Positions 34,954 to 43,890 of a stretch of DNA of 64,000 bases are shown here, piece by piece; the stretch's first letter is position 1, and each line of letters starts with the position of its first letter. Source of the stretch: Kitasatospora sp. A2-31 (GTDB lineage Bacteria > Actinomycetota > Actinomycetes > Streptomycetales > Streptomycetaceae); contig NZ_JAKNTA010000002.1 of the NCBI RefSeq assembly GCF_022288725.1, positions 239,968 through 303,967 on the forward strand. The letters run 5' to 3'. Below the pieces are notes generated by a model, which saw only the letters and a program-made list of their open reading frames with translations, had not been told where the DNA came from and did no database searches. The position numbers and the translations under genes were made by a program.

Positions 34954-36444
34954 TCACCATTCCGGGTCACCCGCTGCGGCGCGTGCGATGGCCAGGTTGG
35001 CCCGGACGGCCAGCGTGGTCGGGTGGGTGTCGCCGAGGATCTGCTCGCACTGGCTGAGGGCGGCCTCGAACAGGGGGACGGCACGGTCCGGTTCGCCTGC
35101 CGTGTGGTAGGCCAGCGCGACGTTGTTGCGGCTCTTCAGGGTGTCGGGGTGGGTGTCGCCGAGAACCTGTTCGCGCTGGCTGAGGACGGCCCTGTGCAGC
35201 GGGGTGGCACGGTCCGGGTCGCCCGCCGCCTGGTAGGCGCCGGCGAGGTTCTCCCGGAAGGTCAGGGTGACGGGGTGGGTGTCGCCGAGCGCTTGCTCGA
35301 AGTGGGCGAGCACGTTCTCGTGCAGGGGGATGGCACGGTCAAGGTGGCCCGCTGCCTGGTAGGCGCCGGCGAGGTTGCCCAGGCTGATGAGGGTGTCGGG
35401 GTGGTTGTTGCCGAGGAGCCGCTCGCGCTGGACGAGGGTGGCTTCGTACAGGGGGATGGCGCGGTCCAGGTCGCCCGCTGTGTGGTAGGCGAGTGCGAGG
35501 TTGGCTCGGCTGTTCAGGGTGTCGGGGTGGGTGTCGCCGAGGACCTGCTCGAACTGGGTGAGAGTGGTCTCCAACAGGGGGATGGCACGGTCCGGGTCAC
35601 CCACCGAGTAGTAGGCGAGCGCGAGGTTGGCTCGGCAGCTCAGGGTGTGGGGATGGGAGTCGCCGAGTGCTTGCTCGAAGTGGGCGAGCGCGCTTTCGTG
35701 CAGGGGGACGGCGCGGTCCGGGTGGCCCGCTGCCTGGTAGGCGCCGGCGAGGTTGTCCAGGCTGATGAGGGTGTCGGGGTGGTTGTTGCCGAGGACCCGC
35801 TCGCGCTGGACGAGGGTAGCTTCGTAGAGGGCGATGGCGCGGTCCAGGTCGCCCACCGCCTGATAGGCGGAGGCGAGGTTGTTGCGGCTGTTCAGGGTAT
35901 GGGGGTGGGTGTCGCCGAGGACCCGTTCGGACTGGCTGAGGGTGGCCTCGAACAGGGGGATGGCGCGGTCCGGGTGGCCTGCTGCCTGGTAGGCGAGCGC
36001 GAGGTTGTTGCGACTGGTCAGGGTGTCGGGGTGGGTGTCGCCGAGGACCCGTTCGAAGCGGGCAAGGGCGGCCTCTTGGAGCGTGAGGGTGTCGGAGGCG
36101 GTGACCGTCTCGCTCACGGCGGCGGGAGCGGACAGGAGGACGGCGATCGCGGCCCGGAGGCCGGCGTCCTCGCGCAGGGCTCGCTTCAGCGACTGCCGCA
36201 ACGCCGCCGGAGCATCGGCGTCCTCGGGATCCTCCGCGACGTCCTGGATCGCTGCCGCCAGCGCGGCCTGCTCGGGTCCGGAGCGCCGGCGGGAGACGGC
36301 CTGGAGGATGCGGCGGCCGAGGTCGGCGGTGGCGTCCGCGGCGGGATCCTCCGACAGGGCCAGGACAGCCCCGCCGTAGGCCCGTGCCGCGGCGGTCACA
36401 TACGGGCCGGCCTGCTCCACCAACCGGACGATCCCCGCACTCAT
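34954..36444 (-). CDS. TPR-repeat protein (tetratricopeptide, NB-ARC-associated type)
   Basis: Protein of 496 residues. Residues 1-130 are Ala-rich and helical (VRLVEQAGPYVTAAARAYGGAVLAL). From about residue 140 to the end there are nine 42-residue tetratricopeptide units, each with ERVLGDTHPDTL, a NNLALAYQAAG helix and DRAIPLFEATL; the last is truncated. This is the kinesin-light-chain-like TPR found in Streptomyces signalling ATPases, but no ATPase domain is present. The ATG at 36444 was chosen over an upstream in-frame start. Partner unknown. Confidence 0.88.
   Translation of the reverse strand: MSAGIVRLVEQAGPYVTAAARAYGGAVLALSEDPAADATADLGRRILQAVSRRRSGPEQAALAAAIQDVAEDPEDADAPAALRQSLKRALREDAGLRAAIAVLLSAPAAVSETVTASDTLTLQEAALARFERVLGDTHPDTLTSRNNLALAYQAAGHPDRAIPLFEATLSQSERVLGDTHPHTLNSRNNLASAYQAVGDLDRAIALYEATLVQRERVLGNNHPDTLISLDNLAGAYQAAGHPDRAVPLHESALAHFEQALGDSHPHTLSCRANLALAYYSVGDPDRAIPLLETTLTQFEQVLGDTHPDTLNSRANLALAYHTAGDLDRAIPLYEATLVQRERLLGNNHPDTLISLGNLAGAYQAAGHLDRAIPLHENVLAHFEQALGDTHPVTLTFRENLAGAYQAAGDPDRATPLHRAVLSQREQVLGDTHPDTLKSRNNVALAYHTAGEPDRAVPLFEAALSQCEQILGDTHPTTLAVRANLAIARAAAGDPEW
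34970..36075 (-). repeat. 126-base tandem repeats encoding the TPR units
   Basis: Nine near-identical 126-base units within the TPR gene. Alternate units resemble each other most (for example the GNNHPDTLISL units around 35400 and 35770), which points to duplication of blocks of two or more units. Confidence 0.8.
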
Positions 36445-36792
36445 CCCTGTCCCCCATCGGGTCGGCCACCTCTGCACCACACGTCTTCTGACGGAGCGTA
36501 GACGAATGGGCTGACTGGTTCAGGTGTTCGGCTCAAGCCGGTGGGCGGTCCGTCGACCGGTCGCGTGAGCTACGCAGGTTCGGACCCCACGGCGGCCACC
36601 GGACAGGACGGAGGACCCTGATCAGCGCAGACGCCGATCAGGGCCGCGTGCCCGTGGCCTGCCCGGGGAAGTGCCCCGGCGTTCACGTCGCCGCCAGTGT
36701 GCAGGCGGCGAGGAAGCGGGGGCGTCCGCCCGCCCCGGCGGTGGTCACCGGTTCGGGCCGGGCGCCTCGGATCCGCACACCTGCTCGGCCGT
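36445..36792. other. no gene seen
   Basis: Upstream region of the TPR gene, up to a strong hairpin. Open frames here are short and Pro/Arg-rich and have no recognisable product. Confidence 0.4.
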
Positions 36793-36843
36793 GCGTCGCC
36801 GACCGCCCGCGGCGGGGAACGCGTCGCGGGCGGTCGGCGACGC
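36793..36843 (-). terminator. strong hairpin terminator after the SDR gene
   Basis: A 19-base perfect inverted repeat (arms 36793-36811 and 36825-36843, GCGTCGCCGACCGCCCGCG) with a 13-base loop, 27 bases downstream of the SDR stop. Confidence 0.8.
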
Positions 36844-36870
36844 TCCGTCGGCCGTCGGGTGGCGCCTGTG

Positions 36871-37587
36871 TCACACCAGTGCCGCGCCGCCGTCTATCGC
36901 GAGCGTGGTGCCGGTGACGTAGGCGTTGGCCAGGACGAAGAGATAGGCCGCCGCGGCTTCCTCGGCCGTGCCGACCCGTCGCGTGAGCAGCTCGGCCCCG
37001 GCGCCCTGGAGGAACGCCTCCGGGTCCGGGACGCTGCCGTCCCACAGCTCGGTACGGATCACACCGGGCTGGATCACGTTGACGCGCAGAGGGGCGAGTT
37101 CGACGGCGAGTGCCCGGGACAGGGCCTCGATGCCGCCGGTGATGCCTGCCGTGAGCGCGGTTCCGGACAGGGGACGGATCGCGAGAACGCCGGAGCTGAA
37201 GGTGATCGAGCCGCCGTCGCGCAGTCGCGGTGCCGCGTACTTGGCGGAGAGGAACGCGCCCCAGAACCGGCGCTCGAAGACGGCCCTGGCCTCGTCGGGG
37301 GTGGTGTCGACCAACGGCTTGATCAGCAGGGATTCGCCCGCCGTGTAGACGAGGTGGTCGAACTCCCCGACCTGCTCGAAGAACGCGGCGATGGCGTCGC
37401 CGTCGGCGACGTCCAGGCGGCGGCCCTCGGCCTGCCCGCCCAACCGCTTCGTCGCGGCGTCCACGCGGTCCTGGTTGCTGGAGGCGACCACGACGTGCGC
37501 GCCGGCCGCCGTGGCCTGTCGGGCCACCGCGAAGCCGATGCCGGAGGTTCCACCGATGACCACGATCTTCTTGCCGGACAGAGACAT
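36871..37587 (-). CDS. short-chain dehydrogenase/reductase
   Basis: SDR of 238 residues. The cofactor motif is VIGGTSGIGFAVA. The catalytic Tyr of YxxxK is not obvious: the SSGVLAIRPLSGTALTAG stretch has no Tyr-x3-Lys, so it may be a divergent or non-classical member. The C-terminus VTGTTLAIDGGAALV is typical. Probable substrate is a small ketone or alcohol. It is divergent from an AraC regulator 142 bases away, which likely controls it. Confidence 0.88.
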   Translation of the reverse strand: MSLSGKKIVVIGGTSGIGFAVARQATAAGAHVVVASSNQDRVDAATKRLGGQAEGRRLDVADGDAIAAFFEQVGEFDHLVYTAGESLLIKPLVDTTPDEARAVFERRFWGAFLSAKYAAPRLRDGGSITFSSGVLAIRPLSGTALTAGITGGIEALSRALAVELAPLRVNVIQPGVIRTELWDGSVPDPEAFLQGAGAELLTRRVGTAEEAAAAYLFVLANAYVTGTTLAIDGGAALV

Positions 37588-37729
37588 GGGATCCGTTCCT
37601 TCGTCCATGCGGTGCCGGGGCTCGGCAACCGCCATGGCATGAACGTACGCCTCCGCATTGAGACGATGAATGACTTGAAATCTCGATTCCCTGTCATATC
37701 GTCTCGCCGTACGGCAGTAGAGTGGCGCT

Positions 37730-38677
37730 ATGGACATCCTGAGCGACACCCTCGCAGTCCTTCGCACGGGACGCCCGATGGTGACCCGCACCGACGCGCA
37801 CGCCCCGTGGGCCCTGAAGTTCCAACCCATCTCGGGAGCCGGCTTCCACGTCGTCGTGGAGGGGCACTGCCACCTGCTGCCACCGCACGGCGAACCGCTC
37901 GCGCTCGGACCCGGCGACATCGTGTTCCTGCAGCGCGGCAGCGGCCACACCCTGTGCGACGTGCCGGACCGCGCTCCGGTGGACTTCGTGCCGGAGCGCG
38001 TGGACCGTTCCTCGCCGATCGGTCAGGTCACCGTGGACGGACCGGGGCCGCGCACGGTGCTGGTGTGCGGCGCGTACGCGATCGACGTCGATCGCCCGCA
38101 TCCGCTGTTCGGCGATCTACCGGAGGTCATCCACCTCCCCGCGGTTCCCGGCCGGCACCCGGTGCTGCGCTCGGCGGTCGATCAGCTGTGCGCCGAGTTC
38201 CACGCGCCGCAGCCGGGCTCGGACGCGGTCGTCACGGCGCTCATCGACCTGCTGCTGCTGTACATCCTGCGGTCGTGGTACGCGGAACTGCCGAAGGAGC
38301 GGACCCGGGGCTGGGCGGCCGCGCTGACCGACCCGGCGGTCGCGCCGGCCCTGAAGGCGATCCACGACGACCCCGGCCGTCCCTGGACCGTGGAGTCCCT
38401 GGGCGCCCGTGCCGGGCTGTCCCGCGCGACGTTCGCCCGCCGCTTCGCCTCGGTGGTCGGCGAGCCGCCGCTGACCTACCTGACCAACTGGCGGATGGCC
38501 ACCGCGGCGCGGTTGCTGCAAAGGTCGCCGGTCCCGCTGAGCACGATCGCGCAGGACACGGGGTACACCTCGGAGTTCGCCTTCGCCAAAGCCTTCAAGC
38601 GACACTTCGGAACGCCGCCGGGGGCCTACCGCAAGCAGGTCAGGACGGCAGGCGACGCAGCGGGCGGATCCAACTGA
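37730..38677 (+). CDS. AraC-family regulator with cupin sensor
   Basis: Protein of 315 residues. An N-terminal cupin domain (FHVVVEGHCHLLPP, LALGPGDIVFLQRGSGHTL) is followed by a C-terminal double helix-turn-helix (WTVESLGARAGLSRATFARRF and IAQDTGYTSEFAFAKAFKRHFGTPPGAYR). It is divergent from the SDR at 36871, the usual pairing of this family with a redox enzyme it regulates in response to a small reactive molecule. Confidence 0.93.
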   Translation: MDILSDTLAVLRTGRPMVTRTDAHAPWALKFQPISGAGFHVVVEGHCHLLPPHGEPLALGPGDIVFLQRGSGHTLCDVPDRAPVDFVPERVDRSSPIGQVTVDGPGPRTVLVCGAYAIDVDRPHPLFGDLPEVIHLPAVPGRHPVLRSAVDQLCAEFHAPQPGSDAVVTALIDLLLLYILRSWYAELPKERTRGWAAALTDPAVAPALKAIHDDPGRPWTVESLGARAGLSRATFARRFASVVGEPPLTYLTNWRMATAARLLQRSPVPLSTIAQDTGYTSEFAFAKAFKRHFGTPPGAYRKQVRTAGDAAGGSN

Positions 38678-39007
38678 CGGTGAGGGCCAGGGCATGACCG
38701 CAGCGGACCGGGAAGCGGTGGTCGCTGCCGGCCCCGGCCCCGCGGTGGCCCGCTTCGGTCGGGCCGGCAACTCCCGTGGACCGACTCGGATCCGGACCGC
38801 GTGGCGGCGGGACACCCTTACGGTCCCCGGGGCGCGAGTACGATCCACCAGATCCGCCGGACGAACCTCAGAGCCGGAGCCAGAGCGAGAGCGAGAGCCG
38901 GAGCCAGGCTTGATCCAGAGCGCGATCGACGTGGCGATGGCAGTGCCGTGGACGACGTAGGCGCGCTTGGCGTCCCGCGTCGCGCCGGCCCGGACTGCCT
39001 GGGTCGG
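38678..39007. other. no gene seen; short hexamer repeat
   Basis: Convergent intergenic region. It contains a short GAGCCG/GAGCGA hexamer run (about 38870-38912). No convincing gene. Confidence 0.4.
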
Positions 39008-40285
39008 TCAGCAGGCGGCGGTGAGCGAGTCGAGGAGGATGCCGAGTCCTTCCCCGGCCTCGTCCTCGGTCAGGGTGAGCGGGGGAGCCATCCGCAGGGT
39101 GTGACCGTACAGGCCGCCCTTGCCGATGAGCAGGCCGCGTTCCTTCGCGTGTTCCATCACCCTGGCGGCCAGCGACGGGCTCGGTGCCCCCGTGTCGGGG
39201 TCGATCAGGTCGACGGCGAACATCAGGCCTCTGCCCCGGACGTCCCGCGCCACCGGGAGCCGTTCCGTCCCGGTCCGCAGCCCGTCGACGAGCAGACGGC
39301 CGAGCCGGTCCGCGTTGGCCTGGAGGTCGTGGGCGAGCAGGTAGTCGAGGGTGGCCCCGGCAGCCGCCGTCGCGATCGGGTTGCCGCCGAACGTGGAGAT
39401 GCCGTTGGCCGGAAGCGCGTCCATCAGCGCGCCCTCCGCGACGACACCGCCGATCGCGAAGCCGTTTCCCAGTCCCTTGGCGAAGGTCATGACGTGCGGT
39501 GTGACGCCATGGGCCTGGATGCCCCAGAAGTGCTCTCCGGTGCGGCCCCAGCCCGTTTGCACCTCGTCCGAGACCAGCAGGATCCCGTACCGGTCCAGGA
39601 TCTCCCGGTACCTCGCGAGGAGTCCGTCCGGTGCGGCGGTGAAGCCTCCGACGCCCTGGACGGGTTCCACGATCAGGCAGGCGACGTCGGCGGCGGTGGC
39701 CGTGTCGAGGACGTGCTGCAGATCGTCCGCGCAGAAGGTCAGGAACTCCTCGTCCGACAGGTGCGGGAAACGTGCGCGGTCCGTGCCGTGCAGGTAGTGC
39801 ACGTTGAGGGGCGAGAGGGAGGAGTTCTTCCAGCTCCGGTTGCCCGTGACGGCCGTGGCCGCGTACGAGCGTCCGTGGTAGCTGTTGCGCAGCGCGAGCA
39901 CCTGGTCGGACCGGCGGGCGTGGGTGGCGAGCAGCAGCGCCGTCTCGTTGGCCTCGGTGCCGGAGTTGGTGAAGAAGACCTTGGCGTTCGCGATGCCCGA
40001 CAGCCCCGCGATCCTCTCGGCCAACTCCACCTGGGCGCGGATGAGATAGAGCGTCGACGTGTGCGCGACCCCGGTGCGCAGCTGCCGCTCGACGGCCTCC
40101 CGCACCTCGGGCACGTCGTACCCGAGCATGTTGGTGAGGATGCCGCCGAAGAAGTCGAGGTAGCTGCGCCCCGCGGAGTCGGTGACGCGGCGCCCCTTGC
40201 CGCTCACGATCTCGATCGGGTCGTCGTAGTAGAGCGACACCCATTTCGGCATGACCGCGCGATGGCGGCCGAGCAGGTTCGACAT
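39008..40285 (-). CDS. class III aminotransferase (PLP)
   Basis: Protein of 425 residues of the omega/acetylornithine aminotransferase class. Features are FFTNSGTEANETALL (phosphate loop), YHGRSYAAT, LIVEPVQGVGG, LLVSDEVQTGWGRTG, the PLP-lysine in TFAKGLGNGFAIGG, and TFGGNPIA. Family members of this length include alanine-glyoxylate aminotransferase 2-type enzymes; substrate cannot be fixed. It stands alone, with no pathway neighbours. Confidence 0.92.
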   Translation of the reverse strand: MSNLLGRHRAVMPKWVSLYYDDPIEIVSGKGRRVTDSAGRSYLDFFGGILTNMLGYDVPEVREAVERQLRTGVAHTSTLYLIRAQVELAERIAGLSGIANAKVFFTNSGTEANETALLLATHARRSDQVLALRNSYHGRSYAATAVTGNRSWKNSSLSPLNVHYLHGTDRARFPHLSDEEFLTFCADDLQHVLDTATAADVACLIVEPVQGVGGFTAAPDGLLARYREILDRYGILLVSDEVQTGWGRTGEHFWGIQAHGVTPHVMTFAKGLGNGFAIGGVVAEGALMDALPANGISTFGGNPIATAAAGATLDYLLAHDLQANADRLGRLLVDGLRTGTERLPVARDVRGRGLMFAVDLIDPDTGAPSPSLAARVMEHAKERGLLIGKGGLYGHTLRMAPPLTLTEDEAGEGLGILLDSLTAAC

Positions 40286-40531
40286 GCGAGGCTCACTCTC
40301 TGCGGCGGCACCGGTTCGGCGTCGACCGGGCAGCCCGGAGGCACGGACGGCGCTCCAGGCAAGCTACCCGACCCCTGGTCCGTAGGCCGGTCAATCGGAG
40401 GGCGACACGAGCCGTGACTCCCCGGGCCCGGCCCGCAACCGCTCTGCGCTGTGGTGCCGGCCTCCCTCGTCGATTTCCGTTCGTCCGGATACCGGGGCTT
40501 CAGGCGGTTGATCGGTGAAAGAATCGGAGCC

Positions 40532-41068
40532 GTGACGACCGTAGGTGGGGACTTCCAGCTGACCATGGATGAGCTGCGCGTTGTCGCACGCTACGCCGCG
40601 GAGAGCGCTGAGGAGGTCCTTCCTGTGTTCGAGGCCGCCAACCCCGGCGATCCTCGACCTCGTGCAGCCGTCGACGCCGCATGGGAGTTCGTGAACGGCG
40701 CGAGAAGGAGCAGGCTCCAGCGCGTCACCTCCTTGGACGCCCACCGCGCGGCGAAGGAAGTGACCACCGAAGCCGAACGGCTCGCCGCGCGCGCCGCCGG
40801 CGATGCCGCCGCTGCGGCCTACCTGCATCCGATTGCGAAAGCCACCCAGGTAGGCCACATCCTGCGAGCCGCTGCAAGCGCGGCGCTCGTGGGGGAACTG
40901 AACGCAGGCGGTGATCCCGCCGTCGGGCTCGAGCTGATCGAGCAGGCCCGACAGCGCGCCACACCGGTCCTGATCGATGTCCTCAACCGGTACCCCCTCG
41001 CCCCGACCGGCAAGAGCCGTGCTGCCCGACTCATGACCGTCCTGGACAGATCCTTGCGCAGGTCCTGA
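40532..41068 (+). CDS. putative immunity protein (Imm-5-like)
   Basis: Protein of 178 residues, all helical. Signature stretches FQLTMDELRVVARYAAESAEEVLPVFE, DPRPRAAVDAAWEF, AARAAGDAAAAAYLHP and KATQVGHILRAA match the actinobacterial putative-immunity family usually annotated as Imm-5-like. GTG at 40532 after GGAG was chosen; a start at 40451 would add 27 unrelated residues. No toxin gene lies next to it. Confidence 0.75.
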   Translation: MTTVGGDFQLTMDELRVVARYAAESAEEVLPVFEAANPGDPRPRAAVDAAWEFVNGARRSRLQRVTSLDAHRAAKEVTTEAERLAARAAGDAAAAAYLHPIAKATQVGHILRAAASAALVGELNAGGDPAVGLELIEQARQRATPVLIDVLNRYPLAPTGKSRAARLMTVLDRSLRRS

Positions 41069-41534
41069 GGGAGACCATCCGCCGCCGTCCGCGACACCTG
41101 TCGCGCACCTACCCTCCACCCGGCGCCTGCCGCCGAGCTGGGCGACCGTCGTTCCCCGCCGCTCAAGCCGAGCCACCCCGAGGGAAGCAACGTGCCGGAC
41201 TCCGGCGCACCTTGGCGGTCGGTGCCGCTGCGAGGTCGGTGACGGCGCCCTGACGTTTCGCCGAACCGGCCTTCTGCTCCGACTGCTCCGAACCACTCCG
41301 ATAACCATCGAGTTATCGATCAACGCACAAAGCCTGCGTTGATCCGGACACGGCCCGCACGGGAGGCTTGGGGCCACCCGGGCAGGCTGCCCGCAGGCAC
41401 TCGCGCCGGCTCGCGGGCCCCGCCGGGCGGATGATCGATCTGAGACGAACCCCTGCGCGCACTGCGCCGGTTCGAAGCAAGTCACCATGTCCTCGAACGA
41501 GACGTCATGTCTCGTTCCTCAAGACGGGAACGTC
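41069..41534. other. no gene seen
   Basis: Non-coding stretch with an AT-rich patch (about 41298-41325) that may hold a promoter for the epimerase gene. No gene recognised. Confidence 0.4.
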
Positions 41535-42845
41535 ATGAAGGTTCTGCTCACCGGTGCTACCGGGTACATCGGTTCGGCCGTCACCGACCATCTCGCTGCC
41601 GCCGGTCACCAGGTCGTGGCGCTGATCCGGGGTGCCGAGTCGGGGCCGGGCCGGGGGTGGCACGCCCGGTTGGTCGGTGACACCGCCGATCCGGGGTCGT
41701 TGGCGGGCGTGGTCACTCCGGACATCGAGGCCGTGATCCATCTGGCGCCCCCGAGCGGGGACGTCGACGTCGACACCGCCGTGGTCGAGGCGCTCGCCGC
41801 TCCGCTGCGCGGCACCGGCCGTCCCTTCGTCTACACCAGCGGTGTCTGGGTGCTCGGCGCCACCGGCGGGGCCCAGGAGGTCGACGAGCGGGCGCCGACG
41901 CGCCCGATCGACATCGTCGGTTACCGCCCGCGGATCGAGCAGCGGGTGCTGGCCGAGGCGGCCGAGGGGGTGCGCGCGGTCGTCGTGCGGCCCGGCATCG
42001 TGTACGGCCGCGGCGGCGGCATCCCGGCGATCCTGGTCGACCGGGCCCGTGCGCAGGGGGTGCCCGAGTACTACGGCGAGGAGGGGGTGCGCTGGCCGAC
42101 CGTCCACGTGGACGACCTGGCCGACCTGTTCGTGGCCGCCGTCGAGCGGGCCGAGGCCGGCACCCTGTGGCACGGGGTGGGCGAGTCGGCCGTCCCGGTC
42201 CGGGAGGTGGCCCGGGCCGCCGGCCGCGCGGCCGGCGTGCTCGCCGCCCCGCACCCGGTGCCGGTGGCGCAGGCCGCCGAGGTCTTCGGCCCGCTGTTCG
42301 CGGACGCGCTCGCCCTCGACCAGAGCGTCAGCGGCGCCGCCGCCCGTGCGGTGCTGGGCTGGCGCCCGCAGCGGCCGGGCGTGGTGACCGAGCTGGTCGC
42401 CGGCTCCTACCGCCCCGTCGAGGTGTTCGGCGCTCCCCCCGGGCCGCAGACCGACGCCGAGGTCGCGGCGATCCGCCACCTGGTGGCCGAGGTCGAGCAC
42501 GCCCAGCACAACGAGCTGGTCGACCGGTTCCTGAGCGTCTTCCGCCGCCAGGACCCGGTGTGGACCACCGGCCACGGCAAGCGCCTGTCGGGCTTCGAGG
42601 AGATCGCGGCCTTCACCCGCAAGGTCCTGCCCGGCGCGGCGGCCGAGTCCACCGCGGTCTACGACGTCGAACGCGTGCTGTTCCTGCGCCCCGACGTCGC
42701 CGCGGTGAACGTGCGCCAGCAGCCGGTGCGCCACGACGGGGCCCGGATCGCCGACCGGCCCGAGGGTCGCCCCTTCTACATCCTGGTCAAGGAGGACGGC
42801 ACCTGGCGCATCGGCGCCGCCCAGAACACCGTCGCGGTCGACTGA
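41535..42845 (+). CDS. NAD-dependent epimerase/dehydratase fused to SnoaL-like domain
   Basis: Protein of 436 residues. Residues 1-300 are an extended SDR fold: cofactor motif LLTGATGYIGSAV, VYTSGVWVLG, YRPRIEQRVLAEA (Tyr then non-standard Arg in place of Lys), VVRPGIVYGRGGG. Residues 315-436 are an NTF2/SnoaL-like fold (EHAQHNELVDRFLSVFRRQDPVWTTGHGKRLSG, WRIGAAQNTVAVD). ATG at 41535 gives the cofactor motif at the N-terminus. The fusion is uncommon; the SnoaL-like part may bind the substrate or be the catalytic half. Confidence 0.85.
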   Translation: MKVLLTGATGYIGSAVTDHLAAAGHQVVALIRGAESGPGRGWHARLVGDTADPGSLAGVVTPDIEAVIHLAPPSGDVDVDTAVVEALAAPLRGTGRPFVYTSGVWVLGATGGAQEVDERAPTRPIDIVGYRPRIEQRVLAEAAEGVRAVVVRPGIVYGRGGGIPAILVDRARAQGVPEYYGEEGVRWPTVHVDDLADLFVAAVERAEAGTLWHGVGESAVPVREVARAAGRAAGVLAAPHPVPVAQAAEVFGPLFADALALDQSVSGAAARAVLGWRPQRPGVVTELVAGSYRPVEVFGAPPGPQTDAEVAAIRHLVAEVEHAQHNELVDRFLSVFRRQDPVWTTGHGKRLSGFEEIAAFTRKVLPGAAAESTAVYDVERVLFLRPDVAAVNVRQQPVRHDGARIADRPEGRPFYILVKEDGTWRIGAAQNTVAVD

Positions 42846-42918
42846 CGGTCTGCACGGCCCGGACGGCCCGGACGGCCCGGACGGCCACACGGCCTCTGGC
42901 GAGCCGACGGCCTCGGAT

Positions 42919-42945
42919 GCCCCCGGCCGCCGGTCGGCCGGGGGC
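42919..42945. terminator. bidirectional hairpin terminator
   Basis: Inverted repeat GCCCCCGGCC / GGCCGGGGGC with a 7-base loop, placed between the convergent epimerase and amidohydrolase genes. Just before it is a short ACGGCCCGG tandem run (42855-42882). Confidence 0.75.
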
Positions 42946-42968
42946 CTTGCCGGCCGACCGGAATGCCG

Positions 42969-43766
42969 TCAGGCGGACACGCGGTCGACGAGGTCGGCCA
43001 GGGCGTCCGCCAGAGCGCCGAGCCCGGGGCCGGCCGGGCCTCCGGGCTCGGCCATGTAGAGGTCACGGCGGATCTCCACCATGAGCGCGCTGACGTTCGC
43101 GGCCTTCCCGTAGTACCGCAGGGGCACGTACGTTCCCGCGAAGGGGCTGTCGAGGCCGGTGCCGCCGAAGCCCCCGAACGCCTGCTGCGCCGCCTCGACG
43201 AGGGCGGCGGGCGTGTGGAAGGGGTCCGTGCCGAGGCAGATCGGCGGCCGGGGGCCGTCGCCGTGGAGCTCGTACGGCAGGGCCTTCGTCGGGTAGGAGT
43301 GGACGTCGACGATCACCGCGCGCCCGACCGCTTCGATGCGCTGCGCGACGGCGGCCGTCACCGCCGCGGCGTACGGGTGGAAGTAACGATCCAGCAGCGG
43401 CCGTCCGTCGAAGCCGGCCGGGCGGAGCTCCTCGCGGTGGGTGGTCCGGGTGTAGACCGCCCCCATCCCGGCGGCCAGCATCTCCTCGCGCTCGTCGGGG
43501 AACCGCTCGGGGTCGACGACCAGACGTGAGAGCCGGTTGACGAACCGCCAGGGTGTGAGGCGTGCTGCTGCCGCCGCCCCGGCGGCGATCTCGGCCGTGT
43601 GCGCGTCGGTGATGTGGTCCAGCTCCCGTGCGAGCGCCCGGTCGTCCGGGACGATCCCGGCGCGGACGTCGGTGGGTATGGCGCGGGCGGAGTGCGGGAC
43701 GTGCAGGATCACGGGGGAGTCGGGCGAGCCGGGGTGGAGCCGGAAGGACGCGGGGGTGTCGGTCAT
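42969..43766 (-). CDS. N-formylglutamate amidohydrolase family protein
   Basis: Protein of 265 residues. Family motifs are ILHVPHSARAIP at the start, RELDHITDAHTAEIA, RLSRLVVDPERFPDEREE, VIVDVHSYPTKALPYE, DSPFAGTYVPLRYYG and MVEIRRDLYM. These zinc enzymes hydrolyse N-formylglutamate in histidine breakdown, but no hut genes are present. Start at 43766 (ATG). The SnoaL-like gene lies 125 bases upstream on the same strand, beyond a hairpin. Confidence 0.9.
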   Translation of the reverse strand: MTDTPASFRLHPGSPDSPVILHVPHSARAIPTDVRAGIVPDDRALARELDHITDAHTAEIAAGAAAAARLTPWRFVNRLSRLVVDPERFPDEREEMLAAGMGAVYTRTTHREELRPAGFDGRPLLDRYFHPYAAAVTAAVAQRIEAVGRAVIVDVHSYPTKALPYELHGDGPRPPICLGTDPFHTPAALVEAAQQAFGGFGGTGLDSPFAGTYVPLRYYGKAANVSALMVEIRRDLYMAEPGGPAGPGLGALADALADLVDRVSA

Positions 43767-43809
43767 CTGTTCCTCACTGTGTCGGGTGGCTTGATGAAGT
43801 GTCACCTCT

Positions 43810-43845
43810 CCGATCCTCCGCCCCGCCTCCGGGGCGGAGGATCGG
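43810..43845 (-). terminator. hairpin terminator after the SnoaL-like gene
   Basis: Perfect 15-base inverted repeat (CCGATCCTCCGCCCC and complement) with a 6-base loop, between the SnoaL-like gene and the amidohydrolase, so the two are probably separate transcripts. Confidence 0.8.
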
Positions 43846-43890
43846 GTGGTGGTCACCCGGCTTGCCCGGCGCTTCCCCGGCGGGGGCGTG

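Noticed and set aside
34498..36501. 667-codon plus-strand frame opposite the TPR gene
   Set aside because: Its repeats mirror the TPR repeats; the minus-strand TPR consensus is unmistakable.
38868..38915. Hexamer repeat as a possible attachment or regulatory site
   Set aside because: Too short and degenerate, with no gene context pointing to a function.
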